Shown here piece after piece: positions 34,865-44,308 of a stretch of DNA of 64,000 nt. Position numbers and translations under genes: made by a program. The notes beneath the pieces are model-generated. The model did no database searches, was not told where the DNA came from, and worked only from the letters and a program-made list of their open reading frames with translations. Location of the stretch: positions 1-64,000 of the forward strand of contig CAWFOB010000006.1 of NCBI GenBank assembly GCA_963817375.1, in the 5' to 3' direction. Every line of letters starts with the position of its first letter. Position 1 is the stretch's first letter. This DNA is from JACVRM01 sp963817375 (lineage in GTDB: Bacteria > Actinomycetota > Thermoleophilia > Gaiellales > Gaiellaceae).

Positions 34865-34930
34865 GCTCGACTCCTCTCTTCGACGGCTCGCCAACCGAGC
34901 ATACACTACTCAACAACTAAACAGTTTCAA
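34865..34930. promoter_or_regulatory. Divergent AT-rich control region between MMPL operon and arsR
   Basis: The segment 34898-34945 is strikingly AT-rich against its GC-rich surroundings. On the minus strand TTGAAA (34929-34924) and TAGTGT lie 16 bp apart and could drive the sulfur operon. A small inverted repeat AACT-N4-AGTT is present at about 34914-34925. An ArsR-family operator would be expected here. The exact site is not certain from sequence alone. Confidence 0.5.
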
Positions 34931-35284
34931 ATGCTAGAATGCCATCCAATGCCGCTTCCGCATCCGCTGCCCGAGGAGCTCGCCGAACTGATCGCTCGGC
35001 GCTTTCGCGCCCTCGGCGACCCGATGCGCGTGCGCATTCTCGACCTGCTGCGCGACCAGGAACTGAGCGTGACGGCGCTCGCGGAGCAGCTGGGGGCCGG
35101 CCAGCAGAACGTCTCCAAGCACCTCGCCGTGCTCGTCGAGTCCGGCATGCTCGCCCGCCGCAAGGAGGGCACCCACGCCTACTACCGCATCGCCGACGAG
35201 GGTGTCTTCGCCCTCTGCGAGCAGATCTGCGGCTCGTTGCAGTCGCAGCTCGCGACGCTGACCGCGCTGGTCAGCGCCACCTGA
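34931..35284 (+). CDS. ArsR-family winged-helix repressor
   Basis: A 117-residue ArsR/SmtB regulator: RRFRALGDPMRVRILDLLRD, recognition helix region QQNVSKHLAVLVESG and wing RRKEGTHAYYRI. A C-terminal helix carries two Cys (LCEQICGSL). If translation starts at 34931 there is another Cys near the N terminus (MLECHP). A start at 34949 would remove it. Neither start has a good Shine-Dalgarno. Cys placement and divergence from a sulfur operon suggest a persulfide-responsive BigR/SqrR-like repressor. That is inference, as metal sensing cannot be excluded. Confidence 0.85.
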   Translation: MLECHPMPLPHPLPEELAELIARRFRALGDPMRVRILDLLRDQELSVTALAEQLGAGQQNVSKHLAVLVESGMLARRKEGTHAYYRIADEGVFALCEQICGSLQSQLATLTALVSAT

Positions 35285-35291
35285 GCGACGC

Positions 35292-36446
35292 TCAGCCTGT
35301 GGCCGCGCGACGGCCGGGTGCGAACCAGCGAGCGCGGCGGCTCGACCCGAAATGCTCCTTCTCTGCCACGAGCGCCGTCGACGGCTCCTGCAATGTGCCG
35401 GTCGGCTTCGGCCCTGAGAAGAAGTCGACGTCCACGCGCCCCACGCGGCCGGCGCCGAACTCGACGTAGCAGGAGCCGCGACCGTCGTAGCCCGCCGGCT
35501 GCTCGCCGCCCTTCAGCCGGGCGACCAGTGTTTCTGCGACGACGCGCGCCGCCCGTTCCGAGAACACGCCTGCCTTCGGGACGCCGACGGTCGCGACGTC
35601 GCCGACCGCGTAGACGTCAGGGAATCGCGTCTCGAGCGTCCGCGAGTCGACGGGGATATAGCCGTCCTCGGCCATGCCGCTGGAGAGCACGACGCGGGGC
35701 GCACGGTGCTTCGGCACGCCGAGGAAGAGGTCGTACGCGAGCTCCGTGCCGTCCTCGAGCACGGCGACGCTGCGACCAGGGTCGAGGGAGGCGACGCGCC
35801 GGCCGGCGACGAACTCGATGCCCCGCTCGTCGAACGCCTCGAGCAGCGCCGCCGACGTGTCGGGCGACGGCGGCACGGGCGTGCTGAACGGCATGGCCAG
35901 GGTGATCTCACAGTCGTCCCGGACGCCGCGCTCGGTCAGGTAGTCGTGCAGTAGGAGGGCCGCCTCGCTCGGCGCCGGCGGGCACTTGAAGGGCGCGCCG
36001 CACACGCCGACCACCGCGCGGCCGCGCGTGAAGGCGGGCAGGACCTCTCGCACCCGCTCCGCCCCGGCGACCGAGTAGAACTCCGTGCCGACTTCGGCCA
36101 GCCCCGGTGTCGCGTCGAAGTCGTAGTCCGCGCCGAGCGCGACGACCAGGATGTCGGCCTCGTGCACGCTGCGGTCGGTCGTCACGCGCCGGGCCGCCGG
36201 GTCGATCGCGATGACCGTCTCCGACAGGAAGCGCACCCCTGGCTTCTCAAAATCGGCGTAATGGAGTCGCACCGCGCCGGGTGTCTCCTTGCCGAACATC
36301 ACGTCGAGCTTCGAGTAGCCGAAGACGAAGGCGTCGCCCGAGTCGATGAGCGTGACGCCTGCGTCCTCGCCCAGCGCCTCGGACATGGACGTCGCGAGCT
36401 CGAGGCCGCCGAAGCCGGCACCGAGGACGAGGATGCGTGCCTCCAC
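35292..36446 (-). CDS. Second SQR-like FAD/NAD(P) oxidoreductase
   Basis: A 384-residue flavoprotein with LGAGFGGLELATSM at the N terminus, VVALGADYDF, a Cys pair region VCGAPFKCPPAPSE and a C-terminal RGSCYVEFG. The spacing of FAD motifs and Cys residues matches the sulfide:quinone oxidoreductase/flavocytochrome c group. It is convergent with arsR (7-bp gap) and is therefore not in the main operon. It is bracketed by the arsR 3' end and by a decayed copy of that end at 36496-36529. Confidence 0.82.
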   Translation of the reverse strand: MEARILVLGAGFGGLELATSMSEALGEDAGVTLIDSGDAFVFGYSKLDVMFGKETPGAVRLHYADFEKPGVRFLSETVIAIDPAARRVTTDRSVHEADILVVALGADYDFDATPGLAEVGTEFYSVAGAERVREVLPAFTRGRAVVGVCGAPFKCPPAPSEAALLLHDYLTERGVRDDCEITLAMPFSTPVPPSPDTSAALLEAFDERGIEFVAGRRVASLDPGRSVAVLEDGTELAYDLFLGVPKHRAPRVVLSSGMAEDGYIPVDSRTLETRFPDVYAVGDVATVGVPKAGVFSERAARVVAETLVARLKGGEQPAGYDGRGSCYVEFGAGRVGRVDVDFFSGPKPTGTLQEPSTALVAEKEHFGSSRRARWFAPGRRAATG

Positions 36447-36495
36447 GGGTTGAGCCTACGCGGCCCCCGCCATCTGCCGCGTTACCCGCGTTCGC

Positions 36496-36529
36496 CGCAG
36501 CTCGCGACGCTGGTCGGCGCCACCTGAGC
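36496..36529 (+). repeat. Decayed copy of the arsR 3' end
   Basis: Positions 36496-36512 are identical to arsR 35244-35260 (17 bases). After an in-frame loss of 9 bases, 36513-36529 match 35270-35286 except at one base. The copy keeps the arsR reading frame and ends in the same ATC/ACC-TGA context (SPQLATL-VGAT then stop). It is a direct repeat bracketing the second SQR-like gene and probably marks a duplication or recombination junction. Confidence 0.65.
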
Positions 36530-36645
36530 CACCGTCGTCCCGGCTGACAACGCGCGGGCGCATCGTCTCCGCGTTTTCCCTCCATCTGCGGCGGGGCGAT
36601 CACGGACGCGTGCCCGGCAGATCGGCGCGACAGTCAAAGGGCCAC

Positions 36646-38250
36646 ATGGTCGCCTCGGTAACGGACACGCTCGCGTCGAACCCCGTGCTGCTGCTGTTCG
36701 TGACCGCCGCGGTCGGCCTCGCGGTCGGTCGCATCCGGATCGGCGGCTTCTCGCTGGGGATCGCCGCCGTGCTCTTCGCGGGCATCGCCATCGGTGCGCT
36801 CGACGAACGGCTCGTCCTCCCGGATGCGTTCTGGGTTCTCGGGCTGGCGCTCTTCGTCTACATCGTCGGACTCATGAGCGGCCCCGGCTTCCTCACCGCG
36901 CTCAGGCGCCGGGGCCTTGCCGTGAACGCGCTCGTCCTCTGTGCCGTCGTGTCCGCGGCGCTCGTCGCGATGGCTGCGCACACGCTTTTCGGCATGTCGG
37001 CCGCGCGCGCTGTGGGCACCTTCACCGGCGGTGAGACCAATACGCCTGCGCTGGCGGCGTCGATCGAAGCGCTGAAGGGCAAGCCCGGCTTCGGCGCGCT
37101 CGCCGCCGAGCCGATCGTCGGCTACTCGCTCGCGTATCCGCTGGGGCTCGTCCTGCCGCTGGTGGTCGTGTGGGCCGTGCTCCGCCGCCAACGGCGCGAC
37201 GGGGATGGAACGGAACCTTCCCTCGTCGTGCAGACAGCGCTCGTCGAGCATTCGCGGGGCACGCTCGAGGAGCTCCGCGATCGGCACGGCGGGGCGGTGA
37301 CTTTCGGCCGGTTGCAGCACCTGGACCACCTGGAGGCCGCGACGGCGACGCTCGTTCCGGCGCCCGGCGACCTCCTGTCGGTGGTCGGGCCGGAAGACGA
37401 AGTGGAGGCGGTGATCGGGGAGCTCGGCCGGCGCGCGCCGGAGGAGATCGAGCTCGACCGGCACGACCTCGACTTCCGGCGGGTTGTCGTCAGCTCGCGC
37501 AGCGTCGCCGGACGCAATCTCGGCGAGCTGGAGCTCGACACGCGCTTCGGGGCGGCGGCGACGCGACTGCGGCGGGGCGATGTCGACATGGTCGCCGACC
37601 CGGAGACACCGCTCGAGCTGGGTGACCGGATCCGGATCGTCGCCCCGCCGGCGCGGATGAGAGAGATCGCCCGCTTCTTCGGCGACTCGTATCGCGCGCT
37701 CGGCGAGATCGACCTGCTGACCTTCAGCCTTGGGATCGGCGCTGGCCTTGCGCTCGGCGCCGTCAGCGTGCCGGTCGGCGCGGGCCACTTCTCGCTCGGC
37801 TCCGCCGGCGGGCCGCTCGTGGTCGGGCTCCTCCTCGGTGCCCTCGGGCGCACCGGCCCGCTCGTGTGGCAGCTGCCGTACACGGCCGGCCTGACCCTGC
37901 GCCAGTTCGGCATGGTCCTTTTCCTCGCGGGCATCGGTCTGCGGGCCGGCCCGGCGTTCGCCTCGGCCGTCACCCAGCCTTCCGCGCTCTTCGTGGTCGT
38001 GGCAGGCGCTGCCGTGACGACAGCCGCCCTCACCGTCTTCCTGCTCGGAGGCGCACGAATGCTCCACCTGCCCCCGCGTACGCTCGTCGGCGTGCTCGCG
38101 GGAATGCAGACGCAGCCGGCCGTCCTCGCATACGCGTCCGGCGAGCTCGAGGACGAGCGGGCGCTGTCGCTCGGCTACGCGAGCGTCTACCCGCTGGCGA
38201 TGATCGCCAAGATCGCGATCGCGCAGGCGTTGATCGCGCTGCTCCTCTAG
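36646..38250 (+). CDS. AspT/YidE-YbjL family membrane transporter with RCK_C domains
   Basis: A 534-residue protein with two membrane halves of the AspT (aspartate:alanine exchanger) fold, each with a signature pair (GETNTPALAASIEAL and AGMQTQPAVLAYASGE). Between them are soluble TrkA-C/RCK_C-like domains at about residues 200-355 (GRNLGELELDTRFGA). The substrate is not predictable. Members include amino-acid exchangers and uncharacterised ligand-gated antiporters. ATG 36646 has AAAGG at good spacing and is preferred to an upstream GTG. The stop shares CTAG with the convergent kinase gene. Confidence 0.86.
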   Translation: MVASVTDTLASNPVLLLFVTAAVGLAVGRIRIGGFSLGIAAVLFAGIAIGALDERLVLPDAFWVLGLALFVYIVGLMSGPGFLTALRRRGLAVNALVLCAVVSAALVAMAAHTLFGMSAARAVGTFTGGETNTPALAASIEALKGKPGFGALAAEPIVGYSLAYPLGLVLPLVVVWAVLRRQRRDGDGTEPSLVVQTALVEHSRGTLEELRDRHGGAVTFGRLQHLDHLEAATATLVPAPGDLLSVVGPEDEVEAVIGELGRRAPEEIELDRHDLDFRRVVVSSRSVAGRNLGELELDTRFGAAATRLRRGDVDMVADPETPLELGDRIRIVAPPARMREIARFFGDSYRALGEIDLLTFSLGIGAGLALGAVSVPVGAGHFSLGSAGGPLVVGLLLGALGRTGPLVWQLPYTAGLTLRQFGMVLFLAGIGLRAGPAFASAVTQPSALFVVVAGAAVTTAALTVFLLGGARMLHLPPRTLVGVLAGMQTQPAVLAYASGELEDERALSLGYASVYPLAMIAKIAIAQALIALLL

Positions 38251-39980
38251 GCGCCGACGTTCGACACGGCCGTCTCGACCTCGCCGCCTCGCCGGGTGGG
38301 GAGGACGGCGCGCACGGTCGTGCCCTTATCGGTCGCGCTCTCGATGCTGACCGTCCCGCCGACGAGGTCGGTTCGCTCGCGCATGCCGAGGAGGCCGAAC
38401 CCGGCGAATTCCGCCTGCGGATCGAAGCCCTTGCCGTCGTCGGTGATCAGTGCCTCGACCGAGTCGGAATCCTCGCGAACGACCACGTCGACGCGCGTGG
38501 CGCCCGCGTGCTTGGCGACGTTGGCGAGCGCCTCCTGAACCAGGCGGTAGATCGTGTCTTCGAGCTCGGCGGCCAGGCGCGCCGGCTCGCGCCCGCGCTC
38601 GTAGGCAAGATCGACATCGAGGTCGATGCTCAGCTGCGCGCGGCGCGCCATGCGCTCGGCAAGCGTCTCCAAGGCCGGTTCGAGGCCGTGCTCGTCGAGG
38701 CTCGCCGGCCGGAGCTCGGTGATCATGTCCCGCAGCCCGCGGATGACGTGATCGACGCGCTCGCCGGCATGGCGAAGGTCTTCGTGACGTTGCGACTCGT
38801 CGGTCGCGATCCGCGCCGTCGCAAGCTGCAGCTTCAGCGCGGCAAGCTCCTGGAGCGTTTCGTCGTGAAGCTCCCGCGCCCACCGCGTTCGTTCCTGTTC
38901 GGCTGCGGCGATGCTGTGCTGGAGCGATTGGGTCTGCACGTCCTGCGCGGTCGCGACCGCCGCCGCGGCGCTGGCCGCGAACGCGCTCAGCAGCTGCTCA
39001 TCTCGAGCGTTGAACTGCGGGCCGTCGCGTAGTCGATCGAAGCCCGAGAGCACGCCCAGCACCCGCCCGCGGAGACGCAACGGCACGAACAGGCCCGTCT
39101 TCGCCTGCGTCTGCTCGGCGAGGGCGAAGCGCAGGCGGCGAGGTGCATCGGCGAGACGCTCCGGCCTGCCGGAGAGGAAGACGTGCCCGCTGACGCTGCC
39201 CTCGATCGGGATGCGCGCCCCGACCAGCGCCCGGTCGAGCTCACCTGCGAGCGCGACGACGGCGAGCTCGTCGCCGTCCTGGAGCAGCACGACCATCGCC
39301 CGCGCCTCGGTCAGGGCACGTGCGCGCTTGGCGACCAGCTCGAGGACATGCTCCAGCTCGGTCTCGCCCGCGAGCGCGTCCGCGATCTCGCTCGTGGCCT
39401 CGAAGCCGGCGACGGCGTGCTCCAGCTCGTCGCGACGACGTTGCATGAGCGAATAGGCGCGCGCGTTCTCGATCGCAATCGCCGCCCAGTCGGCCAGAAC
39501 GACGAGCGCCTCCTCGTCGGCGGCGTCGAACTCTCCCGCCTGCTTCTCGGTCAGGTAGAGGTTCCCGTAGACGCGGTCGCCCATCCGGATCGGCGCGCCC
39601 AGGAAGGTGTGCATCGGTGGATGAGCGGACGGAAATCCGTACGAGTGCGGGTGCGCTCCCACCTCGGCGAGGCGCAGAGGGCGGGGATCCGTGATCAGGA
39701 CTCCGAGCACGCCGCGTCCGCGCGGTAGCTGCCCGATCGCCGCCTGGGTCTCCGCGTCGATGCCGGCGGTCAAGAAGCGTTCGAGGTCACGACCGTCCTG
39801 ATCGAGAACGCCAAGCGCGGCGTAGCGGGCGCCCGTCAGCTCACGCGCCGCCTCGAGCACACGCCCGAGCACCCCTTCCAGGTCGAAGTCCGTGACCAGA
39901 GAGCGCCCGACCTCGAGCAAGAGGCGAAGCCGCCGACCCTCGCCCGTCAGAGCATCTGGCGCATCCATCCGCTCGACCAT
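38247..39980 (-). CDS. DevS/DosT-like sensor histidine kinase with two GAF domains
   Basis: A 577-residue kinase. GAF-A is at about 30-165, GAF-B at about 195-335, then HisKA_3 (RWARELHDETLQEL) and HATPase_c (ALANVAKHAG, DDGKGFDP, GFGLLGMRER). The GAF-A segment HSYGFPSAHPPMHTFLGAP followed by GNLYLTEK is very like mycobacterial DevS/DosT, and H120 lies where I expect the heme ligand. A gas or redox sensor is therefore plausible. No partner response regulator is nearby. The start may be ATG 39980 or 39968. The stop shares CTAG with the convergent transporter. Confidence 0.87.
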   Translation of the reverse strand: MVERMDAPDALTGEGRRLRLLLEVGRSLVTDFDLEGVLGRVLEAARELTGARYAALGVLDQDGRDLERFLTAGIDAETQAAIGQLPRGRGVLGVLITDPRPLRLAEVGAHPHSYGFPSAHPPMHTFLGAPIRMGDRVYGNLYLTEKQAGEFDAADEEALVVLADWAAIAIENARAYSLMQRRRDELEHAVAGFEATSEIADALAGETELEHVLELVAKRARALTEARAMVVLLQDGDELAVVALAGELDRALVGARIPIEGSVSGHVFLSGRPERLADAPRRLRFALAEQTQAKTGLFVPLRLRGRVLGVLSGFDRLRDGPQFNARDEQLLSAFAASAAAAVATAQDVQTQSLQHSIAAAEQERTRWARELHDETLQELAALKLQLATARIATDESQRHEDLRHAGERVDHVIRGLRDMITELRPASLDEHGLEPALETLAERMARRAQLSIDLDVDLAYERGREPARLAAELEDTIYRLVQEALANVAKHAGATRVDVVVREDSDSVEALITDDGKGFDPQAEFAGFGLLGMRERTDLVGGTVSIESATDKGTTVRAVLPTRRGGEVETAVSNVGA

Positions 39981-40027
39981 CTTCGCAGCCGGGGCCAAGC
40001 CGCTCAAACGTCGGGCGAGCCGGGCCG

Positions 40028-41713
<1,686 letters not shown>

Positions 41714-41733
41714 CTCCCGAGGAGAGTAGTGAG

Positions 41734-42111
41734 CTACGCCTGACCGAGCGCAGCCTTCAGGCCGGCCAGGTCGGCGGCGCCGAAGACGAGACGGTTCTGC
41801 GTGGCGACGTAGACGAGATCGAGGTCGATCCCGGCACGCGCGACCTTGCGCGTCAGGTCGGCGAGGACGCCTGGACGATCCTCGACCTCGACCACGACCA
41901 CCTCACGCTCGTGGCTCACGCCGAGGTGCGCGGTCGCGAGTGCGTGCCGGGCCGCCTCCGCGTGCGGAACGAGGACGTGCAGCTCGACGTTGTCGGCGGT
42001 GCCCATGCACGTCGCGGACGCCAGATTCACGCCGGCGTCGCTGATGGCAGCGGCGACGCGGGCCAGAGCCCCTGGCTCGTTCTTGATCTCGATGACGAGG
42101 TCGAACGGAAT
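41734..42111 (-). CDS. Two-ACT-domain protein, probable ATT start
   Basis: A 125-residue protein made of two ACT domains (FDLVIEIKNEPGALARVAAAI and VVEVEDRPGVLADLTRKVARAG), the fold that binds amino acids in regulatory proteins. No ATG, GTG or TTG occurs in frame near the first ACT strand. An ATT at 42111 sits about 7 bp after a good Shine-Dalgarno (AAGGGAG) exactly where the domain begins, so I propose it as the start. It ends 20 bp before the glnS start. The ligand is unknown. It is divergent from tRNA-Lys. Confidence 0.7.
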   Translation of the reverse strand: MPFDLVIEIKNEPGALARVAAAISDAGVNLASATCMGTADNVELHVLVPHAEAARHALATAHLGVSHEREVVVVEVEDRPGVLADLTRKVARAGIDLDLVYVATQNRLVFGAADLAGLKAALGQA

Positions 42112-42212
42112 CGACCCGCTCCCTTCGGCGGTCTTGTCGCCGCGGACTCTCTCAGATCGTCGACACGCGAGGCGGGCGCCGTGCCGTGCGGCGATACAGT
42201 TGTGCCGCCCTT

Positions 42213-42283
42213 GGGGGCGTGGCCCGAAGGTCGGGCTGCAGACTTTTAATCTGCTGGTCTGGGTTCGATTCCCAGCGCCCCCA
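42213..42283 (+). tRNA. tRNA-Lys (UUU)
   Basis: A cloverleaf with acceptor GGGGGCG/CGCCCCC, D stem GCCC/GGGC with a short 7-nt loop, anticodon stem GCAGA/TCTGC around loop CTTTTAA (anticodon UUU), and T arm CTGGG-TTCGATT-CCCAG. The discriminator is A and no CCA is encoded. At 71 nt, with a minimal D loop, it is slightly smaller than usual. Confidence 0.9.
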
Positions 42284-42312
42284 CTCGCCGAGCCGGTATA
42301 CAAGCGCGGGGC

Positions 42313-42345
42313 GAGCGGCGACCGGCGCGTGGCCGGCCGCCGCTC
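42313..42345. terminator. Hairpin between tRNA-Lys and the kelch-type gene
   Basis: GAGCGGCG and CGCCGCTC form an 8-bp stem extended by CCGGC/GCCGG after one mismatch, with loop GCGTG. It lies between convergent transcription units (tRNA ends 42283, opposing gene ends 42354), consistent with a bidirectional terminator. Confidence 0.55.
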
Positions 42346-42353
42346 CGGGGGAA

Positions 42354-43487
42354 CTACAGGCCGGCGGGCGTGAAGACCGCGCCGTCCTTCGGGTACGTCG
42401 CGCCGCTCGAGCTGCCCTTCGCCTCCGGGATGACCCCGCCGAGGACGACGAGCTTGCGGCCGGTCCAGACGACCTGCGAGCTGTCGCGCGGGCGCATCGG
42501 CGCCTGGGAGAGCGTCGACCAGCGGTTCGCGCTCGGGTCGAACGCGAGCGCGTGCTCCGCGGGCGTCGAGGCTGCCGCGTCGCTCGAGCCGCCCCAGACG
42601 ACGACCCGCGTGCCCGTCCAGACGGCCGTCGCGCCGAGGCGACGGACAGGCGCGGGCGCGAGCACGCGCCAGCGGTTCGTGCCGGGGTTGTACGCCTCGG
42701 TCACGCGGCCGCTCTTGCCGGCGGTGACGACGACCATCTCGTAGCCGTCCCAGACGGCCGTGCCGCCTGCCACCGGCCGCTTCGCCAGCACGCGCCAGCG
42801 GTTGGTCGACGGGTTGTACGCCGCCCCGCGCGCGAGGACCGGGGAGAGCGGCTTGCCGCTCGAGGCGCTGATGCCGCTCACGAAGACGAGCACCTCGCGC
42901 CCGTTCCAGACCGCCATCGGCGACTGCTCCGGCGCGAGCGGTGAGTGCGCCAGCTTGCGCCACGTGTTCGTGGCCGGGTTGTAGGCAGAGCCGTCAGCGC
43001 CGGCATCGCCGCAGCAGCCGCCGCCCCAGCCGATCACCTCACGGCCTGTCCAGAGGGCGAAGCCGTGGCCGGTCGGCGGGTTCGGAAGCCGGCGCCACGT
43101 GTTCGTCGTCGGGCTGTACGCGGTCGCCCGGCAGCTCCAGACGAGCACGATGCTGCCGGTGGACACGGCGTCGCGCCGGCAGTAGTTCGGGGTCGCCGGC
43201 GGATGGGGGAGCCGGCGCCACGTGTTCGTCGCCGCGTTGTACGCGGCGGCGTTCTCGATCGCGTTCACGAAGTCGTTGTGGCCGGGCTGCGGTGTGAGCC
43301 CGGCGACGACGACCTCGCTGCCCGTCCAGGCCGACGCGACGCCGGCCTCCAGGGCGAACGGCGCGGCCGGCACGTGACGCCACGTGCCCTGAAGCGTCGG
43401 GCCGGCTCCGCTCGAGGAAGCGAGGGCGAGCCCGGCGAGCGCCGCCGTCGCGAGGACGGTTAGACGCCTCTTGTTGAATGTGGCCAT
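42354..43487 (-). CDS. Secreted kelch-like beta-propeller protein
   Basis: A 377-residue secreted protein with signal peptide MATFNKRRLTVLATAALAG. It has at least six repeats of about 50 residues built around AYNPATNTWRRL and VWTGREVIVWGG-like strands, as in kelch/galactose-oxidase propellers. These usually mediate binding to proteins or carbohydrates, and no catalytic signature is visible. ATG 43487 is supported by GAGGA shortly upstream, whereas upstream codons lack coding character. It is divergent from the FHA/Ser-Thr kinase operon across a palindrome-rich spacer. Confidence 0.82.
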   Translation of the reverse strand: MATFNKRRLTVLATAALAGLALASSSGAGPTLQGTWRHVPAAPFALEAGVASAWTGSEVVVAGLTPQPGHNDFVNAIENAAAYNAATNTWRRLPHPPATPNYCRRDAVSTGSIVLVWSCRATAYSPTTNTWRRLPNPPTGHGFALWTGREVIGWGGGCCGDAGADGSAYNPATNTWRKLAHSPLAPEQSPMAVWNGREVLVFVSGISASSGKPLSPVLARGAAYNPSTNRWRVLAKRPVAGGTAVWDGYEMVVVTAGKSGRVTEAYNPGTNRWRVLAPAPVRRLGATAVWTGTRVVVWGGSSDAAASTPAEHALAFDPSANRWSTLSQAPMRPRDSSQVVWTGRKLVVLGGVIPEAKGSSSGATYPKDGAVFTPAGL

Positions 43488-43523
43488 GATTTCCTCAACT
43501 TTCTCGATGGGTAGCTTGGCCTC

Positions 43524-43544
43524 CACTCGAGTGTCCTTGAGGAC
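43524..43544. promoter_or_regulatory. Adjacent palindromes in the kelch/FHA divergent spacer
   Basis: CACTCGAGTG (43524-43533) is a perfect 10-bp palindrome and overlaps GTCCT-TG-AGGAC (43533-43544), a second inverted repeat. They lie midway between the divergent starts 43487 and 43580. A winged-helix regulator is encoded immediately next to them, so an operator for that protein is a reasonable guess. Confidence 0.35.
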
Positions 43545-43579
43545 GCGGCGCCGATCCATTGACGGCCGATAGCCCGTCG

Positions 43580-44308
43580 ATGGGATTTGATGCAGAGGTG
43601 GCCGTTTCCGGGCCGGCCGGCGGCCCGCCTGAGACCGTTCGGCTGACCGGGGCGCGCGTGACGGTCGGACGCCTGCGAGACGCGAACGACATCGCCCTCG
43701 AGCCGGATCCCGAGCTGCTCGTCACCCGCGTGGCGCACTGCACGCTCGAGGCTGACGGGCCGCGCTGGTTCGTCGTCGACGGCGGGAGCGTCAACGGCAC
43801 GTTCATACGCCGGAACGGTGCGCTGGAGCAGGTCGCCGGCCGGACCCAGCTGCGCGAGGGCGACGTCGTCTGCGTCCTCGGCTCCACGGCGGGCGGAGAG
43901 AACCGGTACTTCGAGCTCGCCGTGGGCGCGCTCGACGACTCGCAGGCGACGCGCGCCGCCGGCCGGCGTCCGGCGCCGCCGGAGGAGACGTGCCTCGACT
44001 ACGACGCCGCCGAGGCGCGGCTCCTGCTCGTGCAGCACGGCGAGCACATCGAGATCCCGATCCGCGCACAGGCGCACCGCCTGCTCGGCTACATGGAGGC
44101 GCGCAACCGCGCGAGCGGCTCGGCCGCCGCGCTCTGCACGCACGACGAGCTGATGGAGGCGATCTGGGCGGGCGAGCCGCTCCACAACCGGATGGAGCTC
44201 GCCAAGATCGTCTGGGAGCTGCGCAAGAAGCTCGAGCCGTACGGCGCCGACCACCTGATCGAGAACGAGCGCGGGCTCGGCTACCGCCTACGCACCTGCG
44301 CGCGCTGA
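43580..44308 (+). CDS. FHA-domain transcriptional regulator with C-terminal winged helix
   Basis: A 242-residue protein. Residues about 1-100 form an FHA phosphothreonine-binding domain (VTVGRLRDANDI, TRVAHCTLE, DGGSVNGTFIRR). Residues about 145-240 form an OmpR-type winged helix (TCLDYDAAEARLLL, then HDELMEAIWAG, MELAKIVWELRKKL and ERGLGYRL). It is linked to the downstream Ser/Thr kinase by a TGATG overlap, so phosphorylation by that kinase probably controls it. Mycobacterial EmbR has these domains in the opposite order. ATG 43580 is used, and a TTG seven codons upstream is possible. Confidence 0.85.
   Translation: MGFDAEVAVSGPAGGPPETVRLTGARVTVGRLRDANDIALEPDPELLVTRVAHCTLEADGPRWFVVDGGSVNGTFIRRNGALEQVAGRTQLREGDVVCVLGSTAGGENRYFELAVGALDDSQATRAAGRRPAPPEETCLDYDAAEARLLLVQHGEHIEIPIRAQAHRLLGYMEARNRASGSAAALCTHDELMEAIWAGEPLHNRMELAKIVWELRKKLEPYGADHLIENERGLGYRLRTCAR

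Noticed and set aside
36162..36527. A 121-codon plus-strand protein ending in QLATLVGAT.
   Set aside because: Its only recognisable part is the last dozen residues, a copy of the arsR end. The rest is antisense to the SQR-like gene.
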